A stretch of 64,000 nt of DNA, from NCBI GenBank assembly GCA_036867785.1, contig CP145414.1, positions 1,302,001-1,366,000 on the forward strand. The letters run 5' to 3'. This DNA is from Plasmodiophora brassicae. Its lineage: Eukaryota; Endomyxa: Phytomyxea; Phytomyxea; Plasmodiophorida. The translations under genes and the position numbers were made by a program. Numbering within the stretch: the first letter of the stretch is position 1; each line of letters begins with the position of its first letter. The notes under the pieces were generated by a model. It saw only the letters and a list, made by a program, of their open reading frames with translations, was not told the DNA's origin and ran no database searches. Shown piece after piece: positions 31,040 to 41,809 of this stretch.

Positions 31040-32092
31040 CTAACGATGGTATGCGTCGCGTTTGGCGATGGGGTCACCGGCCACGTCGCGGTCCCGCTGA
31101 TGGGTCAGCAGGAACTCGTCGATATCGTGCCTGCCGGCCAGCACGAGCAGCCCGAGGTATGCCTTGGAACCCCGGTCCTCCGTGTAACGCGACCCGCCCA
31201 CGTTCACGTTCTCGATCTGGACGTCTGCATGACGTCGCACGGTCAGGGACAACGGTGCGCTCGGCGGTGGACGTACCAGGCAGGATGAAGAGGTGGTCGG
31301 GGGAGTACACGTCCGTAATCCAGTTGTCCGAGTACCAGTTGACGAACAGGTTCGGGTACAGCGTGTGGAACACGTGGAAGTGGACGCGACTGACGAAAGC
31401 CTGCGTCAGTACGCCCGGCAGGTTCGAATCGGTTGGGCCGACGACGCCCAGGTTCTTGTAGACCGGATTGGTGCTCAGCACCTGGACGAACATCGGGGCC
31501 CACCCGGCCGTCCGGAACACGATATCGTCATTCAGCTGGTAGAAATAGTGGCACCCGTCGTCGAACGCGCTGCGCGCCAACCGATTCCACACGTGCACTG
31601 GTTTGCCCTGGCGTGGAGTCAGGCGCCGGCAGCGTCACCCACCCAGTGGAATGTGATCCTTACTGTCACGCCGTCGTAGGCGAACGTTTGTAATCTCATA
31701 GCGATGTGGCTGGCAGCAGCCATGCCCAACACGATGCGTCTCAGGTCGTCCAGGTTGCCAGCATCGTCGTACAGAGGGTCACCGACGTCGTACCCGAAGT
31801 AGAGGTCGTACTGGAACCTCTCGGCGGGGTCGTCAGCGACGCTGCGTGCGAACGACGGCATGAAGATGGAGACGACGGACGCGTTGGCGATTTCCTCGTT
31901 GGGTTTCGACTTGGCAGCGACGATCAGCGCAATCCGGATACGATCGGACACGAGACGATCCGCGGTGCGGCCCTGGAGGCCGTCCAGACTTCGCCTAATC
32001 AGCAACGTGGGCACGACGACGACGAGGGCGAACACGATCGGAGCGAATAGGACAGGGCGTATCCGCCACGACACCATCGGCGGCCTGATCAT
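31040..32092 (-). CDS. Type II membrane protein, glycosyltransferase-like
   Basis: A start at 32092 gives a signal anchor near the N-terminus (VLFAPIVFALVVVVPTLLI). The luminal part contains YFYQLNDDIVFRTAGWA (a D-x-D-like DDI after a Q/N-rich strand), then NLGVVGPTDSN, VLTQAFVSRVHFHVF and NLFVNWYSDNWITDVY. I have seen this pattern (LNDD...GW...GP...NW-x-SDDWI) in uncharacterised GT-A-like proteins of protists and algae. Two introns were placed by phase, near 31600-31634 and 31231-31281; the last exon continues DVQIENVNVGGSRYTEDRGSK. A Golgi sugar transferase is the likeliest role, with donor and acceptor unknown. Confidence 0.6.
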
Positions 32093-32596
32093 CGCGCGAC
32101 CTCGGTGACCGCCATGCACAAAGACTGGTCAGGCGCGTGCCCCGCCTATCATGACTCCCGGGTTCTGGCGGCCGCGTGCACAAACGTATACTCGCAATGG
32201 TCTGCCGTTCCAGGTCCCATGCTGGCACCTGCAGAGCTGCAGAAAGGTCGCCCAACAATGGTCGCACCTCGCCGCGTGGCATAAGTCATAAGGAGTGCTC
32301 TGGCCGAGGCGCTGAACTGCGCAGTCGCTGCAACCGGACCCCTACGGCCTAATACGCACTGCATGTCCGCTGCCTGACTGCCTCTGTCTGCGGCCTGCGC
32401 CGACTGTCTGAGCCTCTGAGGCCGGCCGAGCGCATTCGGTTTTTGTGGGGGTCGGCTGGACGCTGTTGGTGGCCGGTCGAGGTCGTTGGGGGCCTCCTGG
32501 GTGATGCTGCTGGCCGGCTGGTCTGCGCTCCTCGGATACCGGTAAGCAACGTCGACCCGCAGGCGATCGACGGCCGCGCCGTCGTCGCCGACCCCG
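32093..32596. other. Divergent intergenic region, GC-rich near its 3' end
   Basis: About 500 bases between the glycosyltransferase-like gene (-) and the permease (+). The part from 32440 to 32596 is strongly GC-rich and could be 5' leader of the permease. Long frames crossing it on the minus strand are judged shadows. No RNA gene seen. Confidence 0.4.
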
Positions 32597-34162
32597 ATGG
32601 ACGGGTCGGATCGGTCGACGCGGCTGTCGCCGGTGGTGGCGGCGGCCGCCCGACCCGACCCGTCCCGGTCGGTGTCGCCGGCCGACGACGGGAGCCGGCG
32701 ACCCAGCGCCAGCACGGTCATCCTGGAGATGCTGAGCCCGACGCACGCCCCGGAACTGCTGCGAACCATCAACCTGTTCTCCAACTTCTCGTTCGCGTTC
32801 ACGTCGATGAACGTCCTGTCGAGCGTCTCGATTCTGTACTCGTTCGGCCTGCGGAACGGCGGCCCCGCCGTCATCGTCTGGGGGTGGCTTGTCGGCGCCA
32901 CCCTGTCGACAATCACGGGCCTGTGCCTAGCTGAGATTTGCAGCGTGTTCCCACAGGCCGGCGGCGTCTACCAATGGGCGGGACAGTTAGCACCACCCGA
33001 GTACGCCCCGTTCTGGACCTATGCCACGTCCTGGATGATCTTTCTGGGCAACACCGCTTGCGCCGCCTCGTACGCGTACGGTTTCGCCAACGTCATCGCT
33101 GCCGCGTATCACGTCTACTCGAACACGTCGCTGTCGACGAACGTTCAAGCAGTGATCGCCATCGGCACGGGCTTGGTCTGGGGCGCCATCTCGTCGTTGC
33201 ATCTGCCTAAGCAGTCCCTGTTGCACAACTTCGCGACCGTCTTCCAGATGACGTCCACGATTGGCATCATCGTTGCGATCTCGTCGCGAGGCCCGTCGAA
33301 GCAGTCGGCCGAGTTCGTGTTCGGTGCGACGCACGACGGCACCGGGTTCAACAGTATCTGGTACGCCGGCGTCATCGGCATTCTGATGTCGGTGTTCGGG
33401 TTCAGTGGATACGATTCGGGAACACACCTGGCCGAGGAGACGCTGGACGCGTCTGTCACGGCGCCCAGAGGCATCGTTGCGACCTGCCTGAGCACGGGCG
33501 TTGTTGGCCTCGCTTACCTCGTCGGCTTGCTGTACTCGACTGACAGCATCGACGCGGCGCTGGCGACGCCGAACGCTGCCGTCTACGTGTTCACATTAAC
33601 GCTGGGCAGTACTGGCGGTTTCGTACTGGCCTTGCTGCTTGCGGCGAACCTGTTCTTCGGTGGGGCATCCGCGATAACGTGCTCGTCTCGCATAGCGTTC
33701 GCTATGGCACGGGATCAGGCGCTACCGTCGATGCTGGCGAAGGTGAACCCGGTGACGAATGTTCCCCTCATGGCAGTCTGGTTCGTGTCGCTGTGCGTCT
33801 GCACCCTGCAACTTCTCGTTGTGGGATCGACGGTCGCGTTCATGGCCATCACCAGCATATCGAATGTCGGGTTCCAGTTGGCGTACGCGTTCCCGATCGT
33901 GCTGCGTTTGTACACCTTCAACGCGAACCGGTTTCAGCAGGGCGGGTTCTCCCTGGGCCGCTGGGCCCTGCCCTGCTGCGTGCTCGCCGCTCTGTGGCTG
34001 ATGGCGACCACCGTCATTTGCTTCTTGCCGCAAGCGTCACCCGCCACCCCAGACAACTTAAACTATTCGATCGTGGTCGTCGGTGGCATCTGCCTGCTCG
34101 GCGTCGCCTACTGGCAACTTCACGCGAAGACCGCTTACCATAAACCGGACAGGCCCAATTAA
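32597..34162 (+). CDS. APC-superfamily amino acid/GABA permease
   Basis: An intronless frame of 521 residues. After a ~50-residue polar N-ter part, the first helices carry the APC pattern: ELLRTINLFSNFSFAFTSMN, GLRNGGPAVIVWGWLVG and SVFPQAGGVYQWAGQL. About twelve helices follow, with FGFSGYDSGTHLAEE (the conserved helix 6-8 region, S-G-Y/F-D...E-E) and SSRIAFAMARDQALP matching the cytosolic R-x-x-F-x-x-A-R-D motif. The pattern is closest to fungal UGA4/BAT1-like uniporters and antiporters of GABA and other amino acids. The lack of introns contrasts with the neighbouring genes and could reflect transfer or retroposition, though base composition is not unusual. An internal start near 32729 is possible. 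Confidence 0.88.
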   Translation: MDGSDRSTRLSPVVAAAARPDPSRSVSPADDGSRRPSASTVILEMLSPTHAPELLRTINLFSNFSFAFTSMNVLSSVSILYSFGLRNGGPAVIVWGWLVGATLSTITGLCLAEICSVFPQAGGVYQWAGQLAPPEYAPFWTYATSWMIFLGNTACAASYAYGFANVIAAAYHVYSNTSLSTNVQAVIAIGTGLVWGAISSLHLPKQSLLHNFATVFQMTSTIGIIVAISSRGPSKQSAEFVFGATHDGTGFNSIWYAGVIGILMSVFGFSGYDSGTHLAEETLDASVTAPRGIVATCLSTGVVGLAYLVGLLYSTDSIDAALATPNAAVYVFTLTLGSTGGFVLALLLAANLFFGGASAITCSSRIAFAMARDQALPSMLAKVNPVTNVPLMAVWFVSLCVCTLQLLVVGSTVAFMAITSISNVGFQLAYAFPIVLRLYTFNANRFQQGGFSLGRWALPCCVLAALWLMATTVICFLPQASPATPDNLNYSIVVVGGICLLGVAYWQLHAKTAYHKPDRPN

Positions 34163-34223
34163 CGCTGGCCAGATCGCACGCCCTGCACTGCTGACGTTGA
34201 GCGTGCCCTGTAGTGATGTGCGG

Positions 34224-35215
34224 TCACGCCTCGGTTTGCATCTTCTGGAACAACTCAAGGTCGGCGAGGTCCAGGTCGACGTCGGCGCCGTCCAGCCGGA
34301 CGGATGGCAGCGGGGACAACGGTATGATGCAAGGCGTTAACAGCAGCCAGGATAGGCAGATTTGCAGTGGCGTCGTGTCGTGCTTGTCGGCGAGCTGCCG
34401 CAGGGTCGGATGATGGGCGAGCTTCGCGATGTTGTCGGGTGGCCCGAACGGTCGATACGCTAGCACGGCTAACGATTTCTGGTCGCACAGGTCCAGGATG
34501 CCGCTCGACTGCACGTGGCGATTCACGACGCTCATGCGATGTCGGACAGCAACGATGCCCGCCTTGTCCAGCGCCGTTGTGATGTGCGCCGTATCGTGGA
34601 CGTCGCTGACGCCGACCATGTCGCAGAGGCCTTGCTCGCGAAACTCCTTCATGAGGCCCAGGCTGGCCTCCCATGGCTGGTTTGGGTCGACTCCAGCCAG
34701 CGACAGCAACGGGATGGACTGGGTGCCCAGCGTCTTCAGCAACGTGTCGAGCTGGTGCCGCAGGGCGTCCGGCGAATGATCAACGGCGTCGTTGGCGACG
34801 CCGATATGAGCGGACACGATCAGGCCCGACGGTGTGCCTCCTGCGTCGGTCGCCTTCCGGAACAGTTCGGCGGGGAGCAGCGACCCGTTGTCGTCACATA
34901 CATCGAACAACGTCACGCCGTGGTCGAACGCCTTTCTCACGATGTTGACGGCGGCGCTGGCATCACGCTCCGTATGCAGGACACCTTGTCGAGGTTCGGG
35001 CATCAGACAACGGGCCGCACGCAGACAGACGACGGGCAACCCTGACCTGGTATGTCCATGCCGATGCACCCGGCCGTGCGGTTGCCGAGCTTGCGCGACG
35101 TCAGCGACTCGCCGGCAACGGTAGCCGCGCCGAACAGCCGCCGGCACTGCAGCCCATGCCGCTGCCAGGCGGCGCGGACGACCCGTCTGCCCATTGGTGC
35201 GCATTGCGGCGCCAT
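34224..35215 (-). CDS. Aldo/keto reductase family protein
   Basis: Two exons (35215-35041, 34984-34224) give 311 residues. The N-terminus has many Arg and no acids before the fold (RRVVRAAWQRHGLQCRRLFG), possibly a mitochondrial presequence. The barrel starts with LTSRKLGNRTAGCIGMDIPG. It continues with AFDHGVTLFDVCDDNGS (usual D-T-A-x-x-Y-G: here the catalytic Asp is kept but the usual Tyr is Asn), then QLDTLLKTLGTQSIPLL, GVSDVHDTAHI and LAVLAYRPFG. Loss of the active-site Tyr would impair classical AKR chemistry, so this may be a divergent or regulatory member. It ends in the usual acidic helix (LADLELFQKM). Confidence 0.75.
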
Positions 35216-35364
35216 CAGCGCGGCAACGACTGCGGCGGCGCAGAGTCTCGCAGAACCACCCTGGGGTCAACCGGCGCCCGCCCGACCCCTGCAATGATGG
35301 TACAATTGCCCCCATTGGTTGACCACGACGCACTACTGTAGCGAGTTCAGGCGACTAGACCCGA

Positions 35365-35404
35365 TGTAACGGACAGCTAGCGCCCGCCATAGCTGTCCGT
35401 TACA
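35365..35404. repeat. Perfect 15-bp inverted repeat (hairpin)
   Basis: Arms TGTAACGGACAGCTA (35365-35379) and TAGCTGTCCGTTACA (35390-35404) are exact complements around a 10-base spacer. It lies between the aldo/keto reductase promoter and the NDUFS7 start, so it could be a cis element or the footprint of a small mobile element. Confidence 0.85.
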
Positions 35405-35579
35405 CAAACCTGGGCGGCTGCAAGCTGCCTATGTACGTAATAGGCAGGCACAGGTTCGAATGGTGCCTGGAATTTTTGGGGCGTTGTTCCCGGTGGACGG
35501 GGTCGGCGCGGCACAGACCGGCGTTTGAAAAAGGTGGACCGAGTTTCCAGTACGGAATCCGATCGGTCGTAGTGTCGCG

Positions 35580-36359
35580 ATGTCGTCGTTCGTGGCGCGT
35601 GGCTGTTTGTCGGTGCGGCGGCCGGCGTGTGCGCGCCTGTTCCGGGCGAGCCCGGCACTGGCTGATCAAGGGAAAGAGGGCGGCGGCAGCCTCGGCGAGG
35701 ATGTGCCTCGCGCGGGGGCGGGCCATCCGCCGAGGACGCTGGGCGAGTTCATCGTCCCCGGGATGAAGCAGCCGAGCGGCGGCGTGGAGCACGTGCTGAC
35801 GACTGTCGACAAGCTCGTCAACTGGGTGCGGCGCAGCTCGATCTGGCCCATGTCGTTCGGCCTGGCGTGCTGCGCCGTCGAGATGATGCACATGTACGCG
35901 TCCCGGTACGATGCCGACCGGTTCGGCGTGATCCCGCGTCCCAGCCCTCGCCAGTCCGACATAATGATTGTCGCGGGCACCCTGACGAACAAGATGGCGC
36001 CGGCGCTCCGGAAAGTCTACGAACAGATGCCGGAACCGCGCTGGGTCATCTCGATGGGATCCTGTGCGAACGGAGGCGGGTACTACCACTACTCATGTTG
36101 GGCTGAGACCGTCGTCCCCTGGCTGGTTCCGTTGGATTCTGACTGACCGGGCAGACTCTGTTGTGCGTGGATGCGATCGTATCGTTCCTGTTGACGTGTA
36201 CGTCCCTGGCTGCCCTCCAACGGCCGAGGCGCTTCTCTATGGCCTTCTGCAACTCCAGAAGAAGATCGGTAAGTGGATGGGCGTTCACATTGCGCCTCCC
36301 CGTCGTGAATTTAGTTGCCAGACGCGAGCCAGAACCTGCTGAACTGGTGGCGCAAATGA
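35580..36359 (+). CDS. NDUFS7: Mitochondrial complex I subunit NDUFS7 (PSST/NuoB)
   Basis: Three exons (35580-36096, 36155-36268, 36322-36359) give 222 residues. A basic, hydroxylated presequence ([20 protein letters not shown]) targets the mitochondrion. The mature part is almost invariant: [19 protein letters not shown] (two adjacent Cys ligands of cluster N2), [60 protein letters not shown] (third Cys) and [19 protein letters not shown] (fourth Cys). The short last exon restores the family's basic aromatic end (NLLNWWRK). It holds the terminal Fe-S cluster that passes electrons to ubiquinone. Nuclear coding with a presequence is the usual eukaryotic state. Confidence 0.97.
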
Positions 36360-37123
36360 TCGATGCTATCGTACTGCTAGCCAGCGTTGCATCGGTTGTC
36401 GTTTGTGCGCCATGCCAGTGCTGTTATCATTCTAAAGTCTATCCCTTGAAGCACAGCAGTGCGTGTACAGCTGGAGGCTTGCCTTGTGATGATACCTGCA
36501 CGGCAGAGTGGCGTCGCGACGAATGCGGGTCCCACCGTAGGCCGGGGCAGTGAACATAGATTCGAGGCAGCACGCACCCGATGGTGCTCATTTGTCACCA
36601 GCGGCGACGTCGTTGCTGACGCCGGCACGTGACAGGCCAGGGCAGTCATTTCGGGGCTCCTGCAACCACGTCCGGTTAACCTCATAGCGTTCGACCCCAT
36701 GGTCATCCTCCAGCAATGCCTGTCGGCGGTGATACACCTCATGTCCACGTTCGAAACCCGTTTTCAGATCCCGACGCCAAGAAGACCCTGCCGCTCAGCA
36801 CCCAGTAATCGTAAGAATTCGCGGTCATTCATAAGGTCCTCTTCGGCGTCCTGCACCAGCTGGCATCCCGAAACGACGACCTGCTCTATAGTATGCAGAC
36901 CCACGTCCCTCGCAAGAGACTGGACGACTTGGCTGGGGACATTCGCATGCCAGAGCCGGCGCTCACACAGAACGGTCGCGGGTTCTCCGTTCCCGGCACT
37001 TGTTGCGTGACTGGAGATATCGGAAATAGATTTCCCGTGTTCGGCTGTTTGCCGGCGCCAGATCTTTTGTTGGGTGACGGCAGCCGCGGGTGGCGGCTGC
37101 TCTGTACCGTCGTCCCCGGCCCG
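36360..37123. other. Unassigned stretch between NDUFS7 and ALIX
   Basis: About 760 bases, long for this compact region. Plus-strand segments near 36740-36900 (for example VLFGVLHQLASRNDDLLYS) could be exons of a small gene or 5' leader of the next gene, but I could not join them into a convincing protein. No RNA gene was found. Confidence 0.35.
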
Positions 37124-39917
37124 ATGCAGAACGTGCAGCTGAAGCAGACGCAGGAGACGGACGTCGTTGCGCCGCTGCGCGCGTACCTGTCGCAGCACTT
37201 CACCGATTCCGAGTTCCATCAGCTCGAACCGGCGCTAGGTGAGCATCGGTCCCGTGCCACGCCTGCATGAACCTGCCCGCTTAGACCGACGCAGATGATT
37301 TAAGGCAATTCCGGGACCAAGTTCGACTGGGATGCCAGCGCGGCCAGCTCGACTACGATCGTCTGTCGCATAGCCACGAGGAATATCTGGCGTTCCTGGT
37401 CGGCCTCGGCGATCGATTCCCGTTCGGAGCGCATGCCACCGGCGGCCTGTTCAAGAGGAAACCAGTGAAGACCGTCATGGTACGTCTCGAACACGGGGGG
37501 CGGGTGCGCACGATTGACATGTGTCCCCTTGGGCAGATTCAATGGCTGTGGAGCGACGCGTACCGTCCGCAGAAGTTCGCAGTGGACTACACACTGCAGT
37601 TCGAACTGTCGGCCGTCACGTTCAACCTGGCGGCAATCCAGACGTACCAGGCGCTGTCGTACGAGAGGGATTCGGCGAACGGCGTCCAGGCCGCCGCCAA
37701 GTGCTTCATGAAGGCCGCCGGCATTTTCCAGCACATGGCCACGGCCATGTCGGTGCACGTACCTGGGTACGACGTCGTCGACCTGTCGTCGTCGTCGTTG
37801 AACTACCTGTCGACGTGTATGCTGGCGCAGGCGGCATCTTGCTCGTTTGAGAACGCGGTCATGAAGCCAATGGCCCCCGCCGTGCTGGCTGTTCTTGCGA
37901 TGGGCGTCTCCGAGACGTACGCGTCCGCACGAACCATTTTGAAAGGGGATCCCCAGCTGGTGTCGTGGATTGCCAAGTCCGACTTCATCGATGAGCGATT
38001 CCTGACCTATCAGCTGCTTTGCTTCGAGGCGGCCGCCAACTACTGGCAATCGCAAAAGGACGAGGCGGACGCAGCGTATGGAGTCGTCGTTGCCCGGCTG
38101 CAGAACGCAAAGGCGGTTCTCCAGTCGTGCCTGAACGTCGAACCGAAAGCGGATTCCGTCCGCGCGTCACGCAAGGTACCTGCTGGATGCGTCCACACTC
38201 GATGTGCCAGCATTAACCCGATTGTGAATGCTGTGCAGAAGCTGCAGGATGCCATTGAGCTCAGGCTGAAGTCGGCCGTCAGAGACAATGATACGATTTA
38301 TCATTATCCTGTGCCGTCGGCCGTCGAGCTGCCTGCCATCCAGTCGAAATTGGTTGTCAAGCCGGTGCCGTTCGCGATGCCGAAGGCCAAACTGCCCAAG
38401 GTGTTCGACCGCCTCGTCCCCGTTGAAGTGCAGGTTGCTATCCAGAGATTCAAGACTGAAATGGGCGACGAAATCGCCAAGATTTCGGAAACGTGCTCGG
38501 AGTCCAGCGAACTCGCGCGGGAATCCCTGGCACAGATGAACCTTCCAGCTGCCCTTGATGCACTTGACGCTGATAATGCTATGCCGGCGGAAATCACCAC
38601 GCGGATTGAGAATATCCAGGCGAAGGGCGGGCTCTCCGGTCTTGATCAGTTGCACGCCCAGGTGGTAAAGTCGGCGGCCAGCTCCTGGGAAATGTACAAC
38701 GTAAGGGGGGCTGTAGCCTAGCACGTCGCGAGACGGTTGCTGATCTGTCTGCTACACAGGAAATATCGTCACTTCTGAAGCAGGAACAGGCGAACGAGGA
38801 CAAGTTCCGGTCCACATACGGAGCCAAATGGGAACGAACGCCTTCGAAGGACATCACGTCGACTTACTACCGGGACCTGGGCACCGTGTCGAAATACCTG
38901 AGCCAGGCAAAGGAAGCCGACCTGAAAGTTTCCACCAAACTGGATCAGTCCCGGGAGTCGCTGGCGATGATATCGAAGCCACTGCCTGATATTGAAGCGA
39001 GTCTGCCTGTTCTGGACGCGTCTGAAAAGACGGAGGCATCGGAACGCGTTCGAGCCGTTCTTCGTGATCTGTCTTCGCTGCTTCGCAAACGGGAACGCCT
39101 CCTGGAGCAGTTTATGGAAGCCGTTGGTGCGCACGATCCGACCTCAAGCATCATGGCGAAGAAGAGCGAGGTGGGCGTCGACGAGGTCCTCCGAGATGAG
39201 AAGAACGCGTTTGAGAGCAACAGGCAGCAGATCGACGAGAATCTCGCCAAGCAGAGCGGGCTGTTCGACACGCTTGTGGAAGCGAACCAGGCATTCATTG
39301 CCAGCCGTACCAAGTCCACCCAGCTCGACGAGCGCCAGCGGTGTCTACAACGCATCAACGATGCTGTCGCGACGTTCGAGAAACTGGAAAAAAACTTGAC
39401 GGAGGGCCTGTCCTTCTACACCGACCTGCTGAAAGACTACCTGACACCTCTGAAGGAGAACGTCCTCGGGTATGCTACCGCACGTGACCACGAAGCCCGG
39501 CTTCTTCTGGACGACCTGTCCAAGCATTTCGCCCAGGCGACGACACTGAACTCGCAGGGACCTCCTACGCCAGTCGGCCTGCCTTCGCCTAGCCGTCAGC
39601 AGGCACATCAGGTGCCGCCGAGCCAGCACGCTTATCAAGTGCCGCCGAATCAGCAAGCTTATCAAGTGCCACCGAATCAGCAAGCGTATCAAATGCCGCC
39701 GAGTCAGCAGGTGTATCAGCAGGCGCCGATGCAACCTCCAGTACAGCCTGCCATGCAACAACACGCGTTCCTACCGCCGTCGTACCAGGCCCCGTACCAA
39801 TCTGGCCCGTCACTGCCCAGAAACCCGTTCGAAAGCCCTCCAACGTCGCCGGCGAGCAACCCGTTTGCACCGCCACCACCGGATCCGTCCGCTCCATCGG
39901 CCCCACCATACTATTGA
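37124..39917 (+). CDS. PDCD6IP: ALIX/Bro1 ESCRT-associated protein
   Basis: The start at 37124 gives QNVQLKQTQETDVVAPL, equivalent to the ALIX start S-V-Q-L-K-K-T. A short first exon ends at 37238 and splices to 37295 (DDLRQFRDQVRLG). The BRO1 domain follows (LSYERDSANGVQAAAKCFMK, LNYLSTCMLAQAASCSFE, DERFLTYQLLCFEAAANYW), then the V domain (NDTIYHYPVPSAVELPAI, KVFDRLVPVEVQ, ALDALDADNAMPAEI, and after the 38701-38759 intron KFRSTYGAKWERTPSKDI). The tail is Pro/Gln/Tyr-rich with tandem QQAYQVPPN-type repeats and ends ESPPTSPASNP...PPYY. ALIX links ESCRT-I and ESCRT-III in endosomal sorting and abscission. A further intron lies near 38173-38240, boundary uncertain. Confidence 0.9.
39598..39740 (+). 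repeat. Tandem Pro/Gln/Tyr repeats in the ALIX tail
   Basis: Within the ALIX coding region a ~30-base unit coding for QQAYQVPPN is repeated about five times with small changes (SQHAYQVPP, NQQAYQVPP twice, NQQAYQMPP, SQQVYQQAP). The near-identity of the middle copies at the DNA level suggests recent slippage. Confidence 0.8.
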
Positions 39918-40046
39918 TTGATTCAACCTAATCGCTTCATAAACCCAGCGAGTTCGGCTAAATATGCACTTCGTGACGGAGCGTGGCCCAACGAACCAGG
40001 AGCTGAATAGATAATGGGTCCTTTCCGTCCATCGGTGCAGACGACC

Positions 40047-41360
40047 TTATTGCATCAACCTCATGTCTGCGTCCGGGGATGCCGCATACCGCTCCTTGAA
40101 CTGATCATACAGTTCTTGCAGGCTCTTCACATACTGTTCATGGACCGCATCGATCGTGGCGGAATCAATGCTTTCCACCGCTACCTGTGAAGCACACGAA
40201 GGAGTCAAATGTTTTGGCAGAATGATCGGGCGCCCGACAGGACTGCGCCCACCTTCTTCACCTCAATCGGAGCACCGATCACGGTCCAGATAGGGTGTCG
40301 CCTGGGCAGAATGCCAAAGTCGTAGTTGAACACACCTCTCCCTGAACACCAGCGTCGTTCATGAGACAGCGAAGGCGCGCACATATGACATCGGGGTCCC
40401 TGCCTTTGATAAGCGGCATGGAGAACCCAAATACGCGCAACAGTGAATCCTGCCACTCGCGAAGTCGCGACCCTCTTGGGTTGTTGACCTGGTCGTATAT
40501 GTCGGTCTCCCCAAACGAGAACACAGGAACAAGGCAGGCGCCGTGTTCAATCGCCATTTTGATGAATCTACACGTACGATGACACCACGTTCATCAGGCA
40601 GCAGGACGACGTAAGTACCCTTTGCGGTTTGCCAGCGTCAGAATGCATGTCCCTGGCCGCGCGTCGAGCGCTTCTTTCGCGCCTCCAACGACAATCGCAA
40701 TGGACTGGCCAGCGCCACGTCGCAGAATGTTCCTGCACGTCCGCCGGCTAGCATCGCATACGCCATGCGCTCCAAGCAGCAAGCCCATAAAGGGCATGCG
40801 AAAATTGAACGATATCGTCAGCAGGTGCGGAACGATGCCTGGAAACTGTTTCGAGAAACCGGTCCCTTCCGTTCCTGCAAGACACGTCCGTCACGAGGAT
40901 GGCAAACGCGACCCGGCGTTGCGCGTTAGCAGCTGACCGAAATTGGCGAACGCGCTGACGCCAATGATGCCATGTGGGTGGATGCCTGCGAGGGCGCCTT
41001 CGTTAGAAGGCGCAGTTCGAGGTGGAGCGGGATCGCACCGAATATGTACGGGCGGTCAGGAGGCAGGTCAGCCGTCTTCACGAGGCGCACGGGGAAGAAC
41101 GACGCAAAGTAGACCCAGAACCGGGACCGGCGCACCCAGTCCTGTCGAATACTGCCGCGGAACTGGTACGTCTGGAACAGCGCAATGTAGACGCAGTACA
41201 GGGTGAACAGCGGTGCGACCACGGGCCACGACCGCAGGCAGACGACCGTCAGCACCGGGAACACGAGGAACGGCAGCATCGTAACAAGGACGGCCAGCGT
41301 CTGCAGGCGCCGTTCCATCGGGACGGCCAGCGGCGCCCATCGCAGGCCCATGAACGGCAT
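40047..41360 (-). CDS. DGAT2: Diacylglycerol O-acyltransferase, DGAT2 family
   Basis: A multi-exon gene; the start at 41360 gives [20 protein letters not shown], the usual lead into the paired hairpin helices ([19 protein letters not shown]). Splicing restores the catalytic [20 protein letters not shown] block (HPHG). It continues with [81 protein letters not shown] and [21 protein letters not shown]. The last exon ends [18 protein letters not shown], with the stop at 40047. DGAT2 makes triacylglycerol at the ER and lipid droplets. Exon edges in 40200-40620 are approximate. MGAT and wax-synthase members share these motifs, so the acceptor is inferred. Confidence 0.9.
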
Positions 41361-41809
41361 GTCCAAGGCCAGGATCCCCAATGCAGAGAGCGGCCGTCGA
41401 CAGCCAGCCCTGACAGGGGGTCGCAGTCCGCAGTGCCAGTTCCGTGCAGACTGCAGACACATACGCACTGGTGCAACCTCTACCTGCTACAGTCATACGT
41501 AGCGACTACCTACCGTGACACTGCCGCAGCGACCCGCTGTGGCAGTGCGCGACAGTCGCGCACTGCATCGTCACCGGCGGTGCAGGCCGCGACCCGCCAG
41601 GGAAGGATGATGCCGTGCCCTCCAAAAACGGTGGACTTCCAGACGTCGTGCGATGTTATGTCGAAAGGTTGATTGCCGCAGGGGCACGTCTGCCCATCCG
41701 GGACGTGTCCTACGGGGAGGTGGGGGGGGCGCCGCGGATCCGTCGGCTTGCCGGTCGTTCTTGTTTTCGACATCGCCCGGGTGGGCCCAAACCCAAACCG
41801 TCCGTCATC
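41361..41809. other. Divergent intergenic region
   Basis: About 450 bases between DGAT2 (-) and the SKP1-like/ankyrin gene (+). It is GC-rich with a run of eight G near 41722-41730. No extra gene could be supported. Confidence 0.4.

Noticed and set aside
32149-32916. A 255-codon minus-strand frame across the permease promoter and start
   Set aside because: No domain, skewed to Arg/Ser/Pro, and it overlaps the conserved first helices of the permease.
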